A DNA stretch of 62,917 nt from CAZRSW01 sp964602845 (GTDB lineage Bacteria > Chloroflexota > Dehalococcoidia > Lucifugimonadales > UBA826). Shown one piece after another: positions 53,558-61,135 of the stretch (positions within the stretch are counted from its first letter, which is position 1; each line of letters opens with the position of its first letter). A model generated the notes under the pieces. It was not told where the DNA came from, searched no databases, and saw only the letters and a list, made by a program, of their open reading frames with translations. The position numbers and the translations under genes are program-made. The stretch spans positions 1 to 62,917 of the forward strand of contig CAZRSW010000011.1 in assembly GCA_964602845.1 (NCBI GenBank). Direction: 5' to 3'.

Positions 53558-55594
53558 TTGACCTCAAACAGATCAGAAAATGAAAGTGTTGCGATTCTGG
53601 CATTTGCAGTCCGTGTGATTGTTTTTGCGGTATTACTGATGCCATTAGTAGTCACTACATCTACTTTTTTCCCCTTCGTCGTGGGCAAAGCAGTTTACGC
53701 AAGGGTACTAATCGAAATTGCGCTGATGTTTTGGGTCCCATTGATCCTCGTTTCCCCTCACTACAGGCCACGTTTCCACTGGATGTTCGTTGCCATTTCT
53801 TCTTACATATTTATCTCTCTGATCTCTGCGCTGTTGGGAGTAAGCTTTGAAGTAAGTTTCTGGTCCACATTTGAACGAATGCAGGGCATCAATGACCTGA
53901 TCCATTGGATGTTGTACATCATAATCCTTGTCAGTGTCTGTAAAACCATACAGAACTGGATAACCTTACTTACTCTTAATTTATTTGTGAGTATCCTAGT
54001 CTGCGCTATAGGTATAGGTCATTTTGTGGATGTAAATATTATTTCATCCTTGTTTCCATTTATCGTCGAAAACACACGGCTAGAGTCAACTCTAGGTAAC
54101 GCCACATATATTGGTGCTTTCTGCGGCACAAATCTTTTTCTCGGAGCGGGTTTAACAGCGTTATCATTACATGGAAGGGTAAATCCAACAGCCAGCAATA
54201 CTGTTTCTCGGTCTAGAAAACGTAGAAACCGAAGAAACAACAGTGTCAATAACGATTCCCAGAACGCTTGGTATAGAAACAATATCGCCTTTTTAAGAAT
54301 CTTCTGGGTTATAGCGTCCACAACAAATGGGCTTGGTCTCCTTATGAGTGGCACGAGAGGGGCAATACTGGGAATAACCATATCAACTATATTCGTCGCT
54401 GCTGTTTATCTCGTAAAAGGTGACAACAAAACTTTCAAGAGATTGAGTATAGTTCCTTTGGTTGGTCTGTTAGCTATCACAATTCTTCTGGTAATAGGGC
54501 AGGGTAACCCGACAGTTGAGAAATACAGAGACGAAATTCCTGTATTAGCCCGACTAACAAGTATCAGCCTTGATGATGCTTCTATTGTAAGTCGGCAACA
54601 GACTTGGGGCGCTGGGCTTAAAGCCTTCACCGACAAACCAATCTTCGGCTGGGGACCAGAAAATTTTATTGTTGCCTGGGGTCGATATTTCGACGAATCA
54701 TCCGGAGTAACAGAAAGATTTGATCAGGCACATAACAAAATAATCGAAGAACTCACTACGAGAGGGATTACTGGATTGCTGTCCTACCTAGCAATATGGG
54801 CTATTTTGGGGATAACAATATTTAGACAATTCGCCAACAGCAGGGGAGGGGAGCAAGGTTTCGTTATACTTATCGCTGGGGGACTATGCACCTATTTTGT
54901 ACAAAATCTTTTCCTATTTGATACTCCAACGTCATATTCTCAATTCGTCATAATGTTGGCTTTGGCAGTAAGTTTACCTACAATTCTATCAAAATCGGAA
55001 TCAGCACCCGCAAAAGAAAGTACCCCTAGGTTTAATGCCTCGAACGCCTACGTCCCAAATTTCACCGGTTTCGTAAAGAAAACACATCTTGCAATCATCG
55101 GGGTAGGTGTCGTAACGCCATTAATGTTATTTGCACTTTATTACCTGAACGTGCAGCCTTATAAGGCTGCACAGCACGTCTTAGAAGGTAAAATAGACGC
55201 CCAGTCAGGCCGATGGAATGAGGCTTTTCTCAATTTCGAAAGTGCCTTGGAAAACTCCCATGGGATGTCCAACCAACCTAGGTTTCAAATGCTAAAGGAA
55301 TTCATGCAAGGCTGGCTAAATATGACCAAGTCAGAAAAAGAAACGAGTATAGCCATCATGAAAAAAGAATCGGCTAGGGCAGTCGTATTAGAACCCGAAA
55401 ATTTCCGGGTTCATTATTTTCTCTCGAGATATTACATGGTAGCTGCAACCTTGCAACCAGATCTACTGAGTGAAGCAGAAACATATTTGTTGACTGCAGA
55501 ACTATTGGGACCACGCACCATTGAGTCTAGAGTTGGGAGAGAGATCTATGACAATTGGTACAAAATATTTGGAATCTCTGCATCTAGCCAGTAA
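53558..55594 (+). CDS. O-antigen ligase/polymerase-like membrane protein with TPR-like C-terminus
   Basis: 678 residues with about 12 hydrophobic segments up to residue 530. LGLLMSGTRGAILGITISTI and IFGWGPENF followed by FDQAHNKIIEELTTRG are the Wzy_C/WaaL landmarks (R-G pair, then the H in the periplasmic loop). A very basic stretch, SRSRKRRNRRNNS, lies in a loop near residue 220. After the last membrane segment about 140 residues look TPR-like (AQSGRWNEAFLNFESALENS). It may polymerise or ligate the glycan, or act as an O-oligosaccharyltransferase. The start is TTG, with TTGGAG about ten bases upstream. Confidence 0.85.
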   Translation: MTSNRSENESVAILAFAVRVIVFAVLLMPLVVTTSTFFPFVVGKAVYARVLIEIALMFWVPLILVSPHYRPRFHWMFVAISSYIFISLISALLGVSFEVSFWSTFERMQGINDLIHWMLYIIILVSVCKTIQNWITLLTLNLFVSILVCAIGIGHFVDVNIISSLFPFIVENTRLESTLGNATYIGAFCGTNLFLGAGLTALSLHGRVNPTASNTVSRSRKRRNRRNNSVNNDSQNAWYRNNIAFLRIFWVIASTTNGLGLLMSGTRGAILGITISTIFVAAVYLVKGDNKTFKRLSIVPLVGLLAITILLVIGQGNPTVEKYRDEIPVLARLTSISLDDASIVSRQQTWGAGLKAFTDKPIFGWGPENFIVAWGRYFDESSGVTERFDQAHNKIIEELTTRGITGLLSYLAIWAILGITIFRQFANSRGGEQGFVILIAGGLCTYFVQNLFLFDTPTSYSQFVIMLALAVSLPTILSKSESAPAKESTPRFNASNAYVPNFTGFVKKTHLAIIGVGVVTPLMLFALYYLNVQPYKAAQHVLEGKIDAQSGRWNEAFLNFESALENSHGMSNQPRFQMLKEFMQGWLNMTKSEKETSIAIMKKESARAVVLEPENFRVHYFLSRYYMVAATLQPDLLSEAETYLLTAELLGPRTIESRVGREIYDNWYKIFGISASSQ

Positions 55595-55608
55595 CCGGAA
55601 AGTAAAAA

Positions 55609-56211
55609 TTATCCGTCCCTATTCTGCCATCTACCCCTTATGGTGAATAAAATGGATTTCAACAGAATTGAGATGTCCAGAAACGGGGACATATTTTTAA
55701 TATATAACCTGTCATAGCGAAGTTTAATCCTAGGTTCACTTGAATATCTACCAAATACTTGTGCGACCCCAGTCAAACCAGGTCGAACCTTTAGCCTATC
55801 ATGGAAGTTAGGTAGATCCGCCACGATCTTAGAAAAAAGTTCCGGCCTTTCCGGCCGAGGGCCCACAAGAGATAAATCCCCCCGCCACAAGTTAATCAAC
55901 TGAGGTAGCTCATCAAGAGCTCTAGCTCTCATCAGTCTACCAATAGGAGTTATTCTTGGGTCGTCCTCAGAGGCTAATACTGCGCCAGTTTCATTTTCCG
56001 CGCCCGGAACCATAGATCTGAACTTAAACAACTTGAACTCTTTCCCATCTTTTCCCAATCGACGTTGTACATAAAATACCGGTCCCCAATCATTAGTCCA
56101 AATCGCAACTGGCAAAATAATCCAAAGCAATAGTAACAGAGGCGCAAGAAATATATGACTTACCAAAAGTAGTGATAGATCAAAGGGACGCTTATAATAC
56201 TGTGACACCAT
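55609..56211 (-). CDS. Monotopic phosphoglycosyl transferase (initiating sugar transferase, PglC/WbaP type)
   Basis: 200 residues. An N-terminal hydrophobic helix (about residues 12-35) precedes the catalytic domain with FKLFKFRSMVPGAENETGAV, RALDELPQLINLWRGDLSLV and GPRPERPEL. The DE pair is the catalytic dyad of this family. A short length with a single re-entrant helix matches the small PglC-type enzymes. It would transfer a sugar phosphate to undecaprenyl phosphate and start the lipid-linked glycan. It converges with the ligase-like gene, their stops 14 bp apart. Confidence 0.92.
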   Translation of the reverse strand: MVSQYYKRPFDLSLLLVSHIFLAPLLLLLWIILPVAIWTNDWGPVFYVQRRLGKDGKEFKLFKFRSMVPGAENETGAVLASEDDPRITPIGRLMRARALDELPQLINLWRGDLSLVGPRPERPELFSKIVADLPNFHDRLKVRPGLTGVAQVFGRYSSEPRIKLRYDRLYIKNMSPFLDISILLKSILFTIRGRWQNRDG

Positions 56212-56252
56212 TATTATTGCACCTGACCAAAATTCATCTATCTGTTACCACA

Positions 56253-57221
56253 TCAACCGGTGATCCTTTTCGCCCAATCCCTATTGTTAACGTACCAATC
56301 GTATGTCTCCTTAATACCTTCTCTAATTGACACCTCAGGATTCCAGCCCAAGAGTTCCCTAGCTTTGCTGATATCTGCCCAAGTAGAGGGAACGTCTGAA
56401 GGATCCCTTTCGTGGACAGTAACAGAGGCGACTTGTCCCGCACATTCTTCAATCATACTAATAACGTCCAATACCGCTACAGGACTATCGCTACCCAAAT
56501 TTATTATATTAAATCCCTGTAATTCTAATGATTTCAAAACTCCTATAGCAGTGTCATCAATATATGTGAAATCTCTTTCCCCCCCATCACCAAATAGAGT
56601 CAAAGCCTCACCTTCAACAATAGCCCTTATAAACTTGAATATAGACATATCGGGTCTTCCTTGAGGACCATATACCGTAAAAAATCTAAGTATAGAGGCA
56701 TTGATACCGTACAAGTGATGATATGTGTGAGTTAAGACCTCAGCGGCCTTCTTGGAGGCAGCATATGGTGAGAGGGCAAAACTTGATTCACCCGTTTCTT
56801 TCACTGGCTGGGATTCATTCTTACCATAAACACTTGAAGTAGAAGCCAGGACATACTTTGGTATGTTTTTACGCCTAACAAATTCTAAAACATTCAACGT
56901 TCCAATGACATTGCTTTCAAGATACAAAGACGGGTTAATCACAGACTGCCTAACGCCAGCTCTGGCCGCGAGATGGACAGCGGCTGAAATTTCATTCGAC
57001 CCTATATGGTTATCCAGGCTATTGAGATCAGACAAATCCATTTGCTTGAAGGTAAAAGCATCATGAGCTAGGAGTGTGACCAGCCTATGCTTTTTAATCT
57101 CTATGCTATACGAGTCATTCATATTATCTATACCAATGACCTGGTCGCCCCTCTCAATAATCATGGAGGCAACTCTACTACCGATAAAACCTGCTACACC
57201 TGTTACTAAATATAATTCCAT
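56253..57221 (-). CDS. UDP-glucuronate/UDP-glucose 4-epimerase-like SDR
   Basis: About 322 residues from ATG at 57221. LYLVTGVAGFIGSRVASMII, HLAARAGVRQSVINPSLYLE, SNVIGTLNVLEFVRR, STSSVYGKNESQP and YAASKKAAEVLTHTYHHLYG follow the CapI/UDP-glucuronate 4-epimerase group. RFFTVYGPQGRPDMSIFKF is typical of uronate-using members. A TTG at 57251 extends the frame by ten residues into the preceding gene; the ATG places GAGG just upstream. UDP-glucuronate from Ugd could be its substrate, giving UDP-galacturonate (inference). Confidence 0.85.
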   Translation of the reverse strand: MELYLVTGVAGFIGSRVASMIIERGDQVIGIDNMNDSYSIEIKKHRLVTLLAHDAFTFKQMDLSDLNSLDNHIGSNEISAAVHLAARAGVRQSVINPSLYLESNVIGTLNVLEFVRRKNIPKYVLASTSSVYGKNESQPVKETGESSFALSPYAASKKAAEVLTHTYHHLYGINASILRFFTVYGPQGRPDMSIFKFIRAIVEGEALTLFGDGGERDFTYIDDTAIGVLKSLELQGFNIINLGSDSPVAVLDVISMIEECAGQVASVTVHERDPSDVPSTWADISKARELLGWNPEVSIREGIKETYDWYVNNRDWAKRITG

Positions 57222-57231
57222 ACCTCTCACT

Positions 57232-58554
57232 TTAAGAATTGACACGGCCAAATTCTGAGACTGATCTTCTAAAAACCGTTCCCCTAAAAGGATATATCAT
57301 CAAGAACTCGTTCAAGTACGTCCAAAAAGCCATCACACCATAACAACCCATTAACAAAACAATATGATCAACAGGAAATCGGAACCTGGGAATACCCCAA
57401 AATGGCAAAACCATTAGCGAGCTATAGACCAAAATTAGCAACATCGGCCACGCTCGCCCAAATTTCACACAAAAAAATCCCAATAACGCCATTATGAGTA
57501 CCGGGGTCCAAACTACAGACATCACGGCGTCATTGAAAGTCCAAAATGGATCATACGGATCCGGCCTTGACGTCCAAAAATTTCTGAAGCGATTCACTAC
57601 AGGCTTCGGTAAAAGAGTAGGATCTTCCACTATGGCATGTATAGCAATCGCTCGGCTGATAGCATCAATTTCTGAATCATTATTGGGATTCATTTTAGCA
57701 ACCTGTTTTAATAACTCCGGATCCTTAAAGTACTTCCCAGCTTGAACTTCCGGATGACGTAAATTGCCATTAGACATCAACAATAGGGCCCCGCCTTGGG
57801 TACTATGCGGTATGAACCTAGAATAAGTATCATAATTTTTCCAGACCCAAGGTGAGATGACAATAGCTAAAACTGTTAGGCTTGCTAGATATTTGAAGAG
57901 TTCACACCTCGGAACAAGGGAAATACGCTGTAATATTAAGTGGGCAATCAACATCACAAACGGTAGAAAGATAAAGACGGACCTGTTCAGTATCAATAGC
58001 CCACCTAGTGCTCCTAACAACAAACTATTGACAAGCGTAGGCCTACCAATAAATGCAAAAACAGCCCCCAAGTAGACCATCACCAATAAAGAGCTGATTG
58101 TCTCCGTAAGAATCCAACCACTGTACCATATTGAAGGCGGATAAATAGCCCAGATTAATGACACTCCAACGGCGATATATTTCGACCCAGAAATCGAAAG
58201 TGCCACCACCAACAGAACAGGTACTGATATAGCAGAAATTAAGATATTAGCAATCCTTCCGACAGATGGATCCTCGCCAAAGATTCGATAGAACAAAGCC
58301 AAAGTCAACCCGAGAAGAGGTGGGCGTTCACCGTTGTGCCTATCTTCCCAATTAGCAAAACCAATACCTTGACTGTGGTAGGCCCCCTCATCACCAGACA
58401 ATGGACGATTTATATCAAGCGCTATCTCAACAAACAAGAATCTAATCAATAGGGCAAACAGAAACAGTGCAATCCCTAGAACCAGTAGTTTTTTTATTCC
58501 GTAGTCGCGCAAGCTTACCTCCAAGGTACCTCCACAGGGTAACCACCCAAACAT
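57232..58554 (-). CDS. GT-C membrane glycosyltransferase (ArnT/PMT-like)
   Basis: 440 residues with about ten hydrophobic segments. The first periplasmic loop has NRPLSGDEGAYHSQGIGFAN, the acidic motif (DE) of GT-C enzymes, followed by RPPLLGLTLALFYRIFGEDP typical of the ArnT/PMT family. Such proteins use polyprenyl-phosphate sugars and add them on the outer face of the membrane. An alternative TTG start 14 codons in (58512) has GGAGGT before it and would remove the unusual MFGWLPCGG leader. It lies 10 bp before the SDR start. Substrate unknown. Confidence 0.82.
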   Translation of the reverse strand: MFGWLPCGGTLEVSLRDYGIKKLLVLGIALFLFALLIRFLFVEIALDINRPLSGDEGAYHSQGIGFANWEDRHNGERPPLLGLTLALFYRIFGEDPSVGRIANILISAISVPVLLVVALSISGSKYIAVGVSLIWAIYPPSIWYSGWILTETISSLLVMVYLGAVFAFIGRPTLVNSLLLGALGGLLILNRSVFIFLPFVMLIAHLILQRISLVPRCELFKYLASLTVLAIVISPWVWKNYDTYSRFIPHSTQGGALLLMSNGNLRHPEVQAGKYFKDPELLKQVAKMNPNNDSEIDAISRAIAIHAIVEDPTLLPKPVVNRFRNFWTSRPDPYDPFWTFNDAVMSVVWTPVLIMALLGFFCVKFGRAWPMLLILVYSSLMVLPFWGIPRFRFPVDHIVLLMGCYGVMAFWTYLNEFLMIYPFRGTVFRRSVSEFGRVNS

Positions 58555-58618
58555 ATCATAAAACGGACGCTGGACAATTAAGTCACCAACATAGCAAAAA
58601 TACCACTACGTTGTAGTA

Positions 58619-58630
58619 TTAACATGTTAA
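58619..58630. promoter_or_regulatory. 12-bp palindrome in the 281-bp divergent region
   Basis: TTAACATGTTAA is a perfect palindrome about 65 bp upstream of the GT-C gene start on the minus strand. The same GTTAAA-type core recurs further right in the same gap. Regulatory use is possible but unproven. Confidence 0.35.
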
Positions 58631-58693
58631 AGTGCATCCACCATTTCTATCGGATTCAAGAATCAGAGGAAATAATACTATTGGACAAGACCT

Positions 58694-58708
58694 TGTTCTA
58701 TGCGAACA
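58694..58708. promoter_or_regulatory. TGTTC-N5-GAACA palindrome
   Basis: A perfect inverted repeat with 5-bp arms identical to those of the operators at 53410-53451, but with five rather than seven central bases. It might be a weak related site or chance. Confidence 0.3.
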
Positions 58709-58724
58709 TATACGTGACCTAAGC

Positions 58725-58768
58725 ACGTTTAACAATGAATAGCTGCGCTATGGGAACTAGTTAAACGT
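58725..58768. repeat. Inverted repeat ACGTTTAAC ... GTTAAACGT
   Basis: Perfect 9-bp arms at 58725-58733 and 58760-58768 are separated by 26 bp, in the promoter region of the plus-strand SDR gene. The arm spacing puts the two half-sites on about the same helix face (centres 35 bp apart). It may be an operator for a dimer or tetramer. Confidence 0.4.
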
Positions 58769-58835
58769 CGATGCTAGACTTTAAAGTTAAGAATTTACTA
58801 TTGGGCAACTTGGTGGGGTATTACCTAGGAACACT

Positions 58836-59729
58836 ATGGGCATTTTAATTACGGGCGCTACAGGATTCCTTGGCCACAACCTAACCAAAAAACTTATCCG
58901 ATCAGGGGAAGATGTACATATCCTACTCAGGCATTCCTCAGATTCATCAGAATTGTCAACATATCTCCAGCCCAATCAGATCCATAAAACAGACGGGGGA
59001 TTTAATTCTATAAACACCGCGGTGAGAATGGCTCGCCCCAAAGTAATATTTCACTTAGCTTCAAAATTCATCTCTGAACACACACACAACGATATCAACT
59101 CCTTAATAGATAGCAACATTACATTTCCTTGTATGCTACTAGAGTCTATGTCCCAAAACGCTGTCCATAATTTAGTGAATATAGGCACAGCCTGGCAACA
59201 CTATACGAATGAGGAGTACGATCCAGTATGCCTCTACGCTGCAACCAAGGATGGTTTCGAATCATTGATTGATTACTATGTAGCTGCAAATGATATAAAT
59301 GTCGTCACCTTGAAACTTTTTGACACCTACGGCCCCGGCGATACCCGACCAAAATTAATGAATTTATTGAGGACAGCAGCTGTGACGGGGGAGATAATCG
59401 AAATGTCAAAAGGAGATCAAGAAATCGATCTACTACACGTGGACGATGTAACAGACTCGTTCCTGAGAGCCTCAGAAATGCTGTTTTCAAACGATATTGA
59501 TAAGCATCAAATATACAAAGTGAATAGCGGCCAACCTTTGATTTTGAGAGACCTTGCCCGGATAATTGAAGAAGTAACTACACTATCCTTAAATATAGAC
59601 TGGGGTAAAAGGCCTTACAGACCAAGAGAGGTAATGAAAACCTGGCGAGGTGGAACTCCACTACCAGGATGGAAACCCAAGATAAGTCTAACCGAAGGCA
59701 TCAAAATGATCTTTCTAGACCATGTTTAA
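58836..59729 (+). CDS. NAD-dependent epimerase/reductase (CDP-abequose synthase-like SDR)
   Basis: 297 residues. GILITGATGFLGHNLTKKLI is the NAD motif, IFHLASKFISEHT the next landmark, and LYAATKDGFESLIDYYVAAN holds the Tyr/Lys pair. VVTLKLFDTYGPGDTRPKLM and LLHVDDVTDSFLRASEML resemble RfbJ-type (abequose) reductases and related 4-keto sugar reductases. It overlaps the RmlC-like gene by 8 bp. Together they could finish a deoxysugar from a 4-keto intermediate (inference). No cognate 4,6-dehydratase for dTDP- or CDP-sugars is seen in the window, so the substrate may be made elsewhere. Confidence 0.82.
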   Translation: MGILITGATGFLGHNLTKKLIRSGEDVHILLRHSSDSSELSTYLQPNQIHKTDGGFNSINTAVRMARPKVIFHLASKFISEHTHNDINSLIDSNITFPCMLLESMSQNAVHNLVNIGTAWQHYTNEEYDPVCLYAATKDGFESLIDYYVAANDINVVTLKLFDTYGPGDTRPKLMNLLRTAAVTGEIIEMSKGDQEIDLLHVDDVTDSFLRASEMLFSNDIDKHQIYKVNSGQPLILRDLARIIEEVTTLSLNIDWGKRPYRPREVMKTWRGGTPLPGWKPKISLTEGIKMIFLDHV

Positions 59730-60288
59730 AATAGAACAAACCAAGATACAGGGATGCTACATTCTGTATCCTAATAGGTTTTCTGACAATAGAGGAATAT
59801 TTATAAAAACCTACCACGAAAAATTCTACGAGGAAAATAACATAACAGCCCAGTTTGAAGAACAGTTCTATACCGTATCACGAAAGGACGTCCTTAGAGG
59901 CTTACATTTTCAGGCACCCCCTCATGAGCAAAGTAAATTAGTATATTGCACCGCAGGATCAGTAGTGGACGTGGTGCTGGACCTAAGAAAGGGATCCCCA
60001 AGCTATGGGGATCATATCAAAGTAACGATTTCGGGATCCAACCTAAAGCAAGTCCTCATCCCTGTAGGATGCGCACACGGGTTCTTCGTCACATCTGATT
60101 CGGCTACTATGATATACAACGTCACATCAACCTACTCACCTGATCATGATGATGGCATATTGTGGAACTCAGCTTCTATCGATTGGCCAATATCAGACCC
60201 GATTGTATCTGAGAGGGACGGTAGACTAACAAGATTACGTAAGTTCAGATCCCCTTTTGAATTTAAACCTAATATCTGTTCCTACTGA
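59722..60288 (+). CDS. dTDP-4-dehydrorhamnose 3,5-epimerase-like protein (RmlC family)
   Basis: 188 residues, the normal family length. RFSDNRGIFIKTYHEKF opens the cupin, VLRGLHFQAPPHEQSKLVYC has the catalytic His (about residue 62), and VLIPVGCAHGFFVTSDSATM with NVTSTYSPDHDDGILWNSAS is the C-terminal signature. RmlC-type enzymes epimerise 4-keto-6-deoxy sugar nucleotides at C3 and/or C5. The gene overlaps the SDR stop by 8 bp and is followed by the GT2 gene after 3 bp, so these form an operon. RmlA/B/D are not in the window. Confidence 0.88.
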   Translation: MFKIEQTKIQGCYILYPNRFSDNRGIFIKTYHEKFYEENNITAQFEEQFYTVSRKDVLRGLHFQAPPHEQSKLVYCTAGSVVDVVLDLRKGSPSYGDHIKVTISGSNLKQVLIPVGCAHGFFVTSDSATMIYNVTSTYSPDHDDGILWNSASIDWPISDPIVSERDGRLTRLRKFRSPFEFKPNICSY

Positions 60289-60291
60289 TAA

Positions 60292-61095
60292 ATGGACAGC
60301 GTATATTTATCCAAGAAGATCCTAGTATATATACCGACATACAACTGTTCAAAAGTCATATTCGATCTGCTAGACGATATATCCCAAAATATTTGGGATT
60401 CGTGTGACATATTGCTGGTCGATAATGCCAGCCCAGACGGGACAGGGAAACTCGTCGCAGATAGGGTGAGCCAAACCCAGAGTTATAATGGACTAAAAAT
60501 CATAAGGACTGAAAACAATGTCGGGTACGCGGGTTCACAAAAGTTGGCTTATCGAATTGCCACCCAATATCCTTCAATTGAGAACGTGGTTATGCTACAC
60601 GGAGATGGCCAGTACCCTCCGGAACTTCTACCAAGTTTATTGGACAAAGTAGGCAATGGGTATGGAATCGTATACGGGTATCGAGACAAGAAACTATTCA
60701 AGCAAGAAGAAACTCCGCTAATTACTTTTATTTGCATAAAAGGTTTAAGCATTCTCGAAAGTTTAGTAACCGGATATCCCAGGAAAGAATGGCATAGCGG
60801 GTTGGTAATGTATTCTAGGGAGTTCTTAGAAAACGTGAATTTTGATGCCGTCACCGACACTTATCACATTGACGGTCATTTGCAATACGCATCAGGGTAT
60901 CTAGGATACAAAGTCAAAGCTGTTCCGATCTGGAAACGCTATAACAACTTTGAACAATTTGGTGGTTTTAACAGGGTAAAGTATGTCTTCAATGTCCTGA
61001 GATTAACACTTACCTTCAGATTGAGCCGTAGCGGTTTGAATAAAGGATCTAACTCCACCATAAGTCCCATAAAATTTAAAGTGCTAATCCCCTGA
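60292..61095 (+). CDS. Glycosyltransferase family 2
   Basis: 267-residue GT-A enzyme. ILVYIPTYNCSKVIFDLLDD begins the nucleotide-binding domain, ILLVDNASPDGTGKL and IIRTENNVGYAGSQKLAYRI follow, and VVMLHGDGQYPPELLPSLLD contains the D-x-D-type motif (DGQ). WHSGLVMYSREFL fits the acceptor loop. The sequence resembles polyprenyl-phosphate glycosyltransferases (DPM1-like), but the final C-terminal membrane helices are lacking. It could supply a lipid-linked sugar to the GT-C protein encoded next (inference). Confidence 0.87.
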   Translation: MDSVYLSKKILVYIPTYNCSKVIFDLLDDISQNIWDSCDILLVDNASPDGTGKLVADRVSQTQSYNGLKIIRTENNVGYAGSQKLAYRIATQYPSIENVVMLHGDGQYPPELLPSLLDKVGNGYGIVYGYRDKKLFKQEETPLITFICIKGLSILESLVTGYPRKEWHSGLVMYSREFLENVNFDAVTDTYHIDGHLQYASGYLGYKVKAVPIWKRYNNFEQFGGFNRVKYVFNVLRLTLTFRLSRSGLNKGSNSTISPIKFKVLIP

Positions 61096-61135
61096 GGTTT
61101 AAATTATCCTAAACCCATTTTGTATTTGAGAAAAC

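Noticed and set aside
54019..54381. Minus-strand 120-codon frame inside the ligase-like gene
   Set aside because: Antisense shadow of a membrane protein. No motif or ribosome site.
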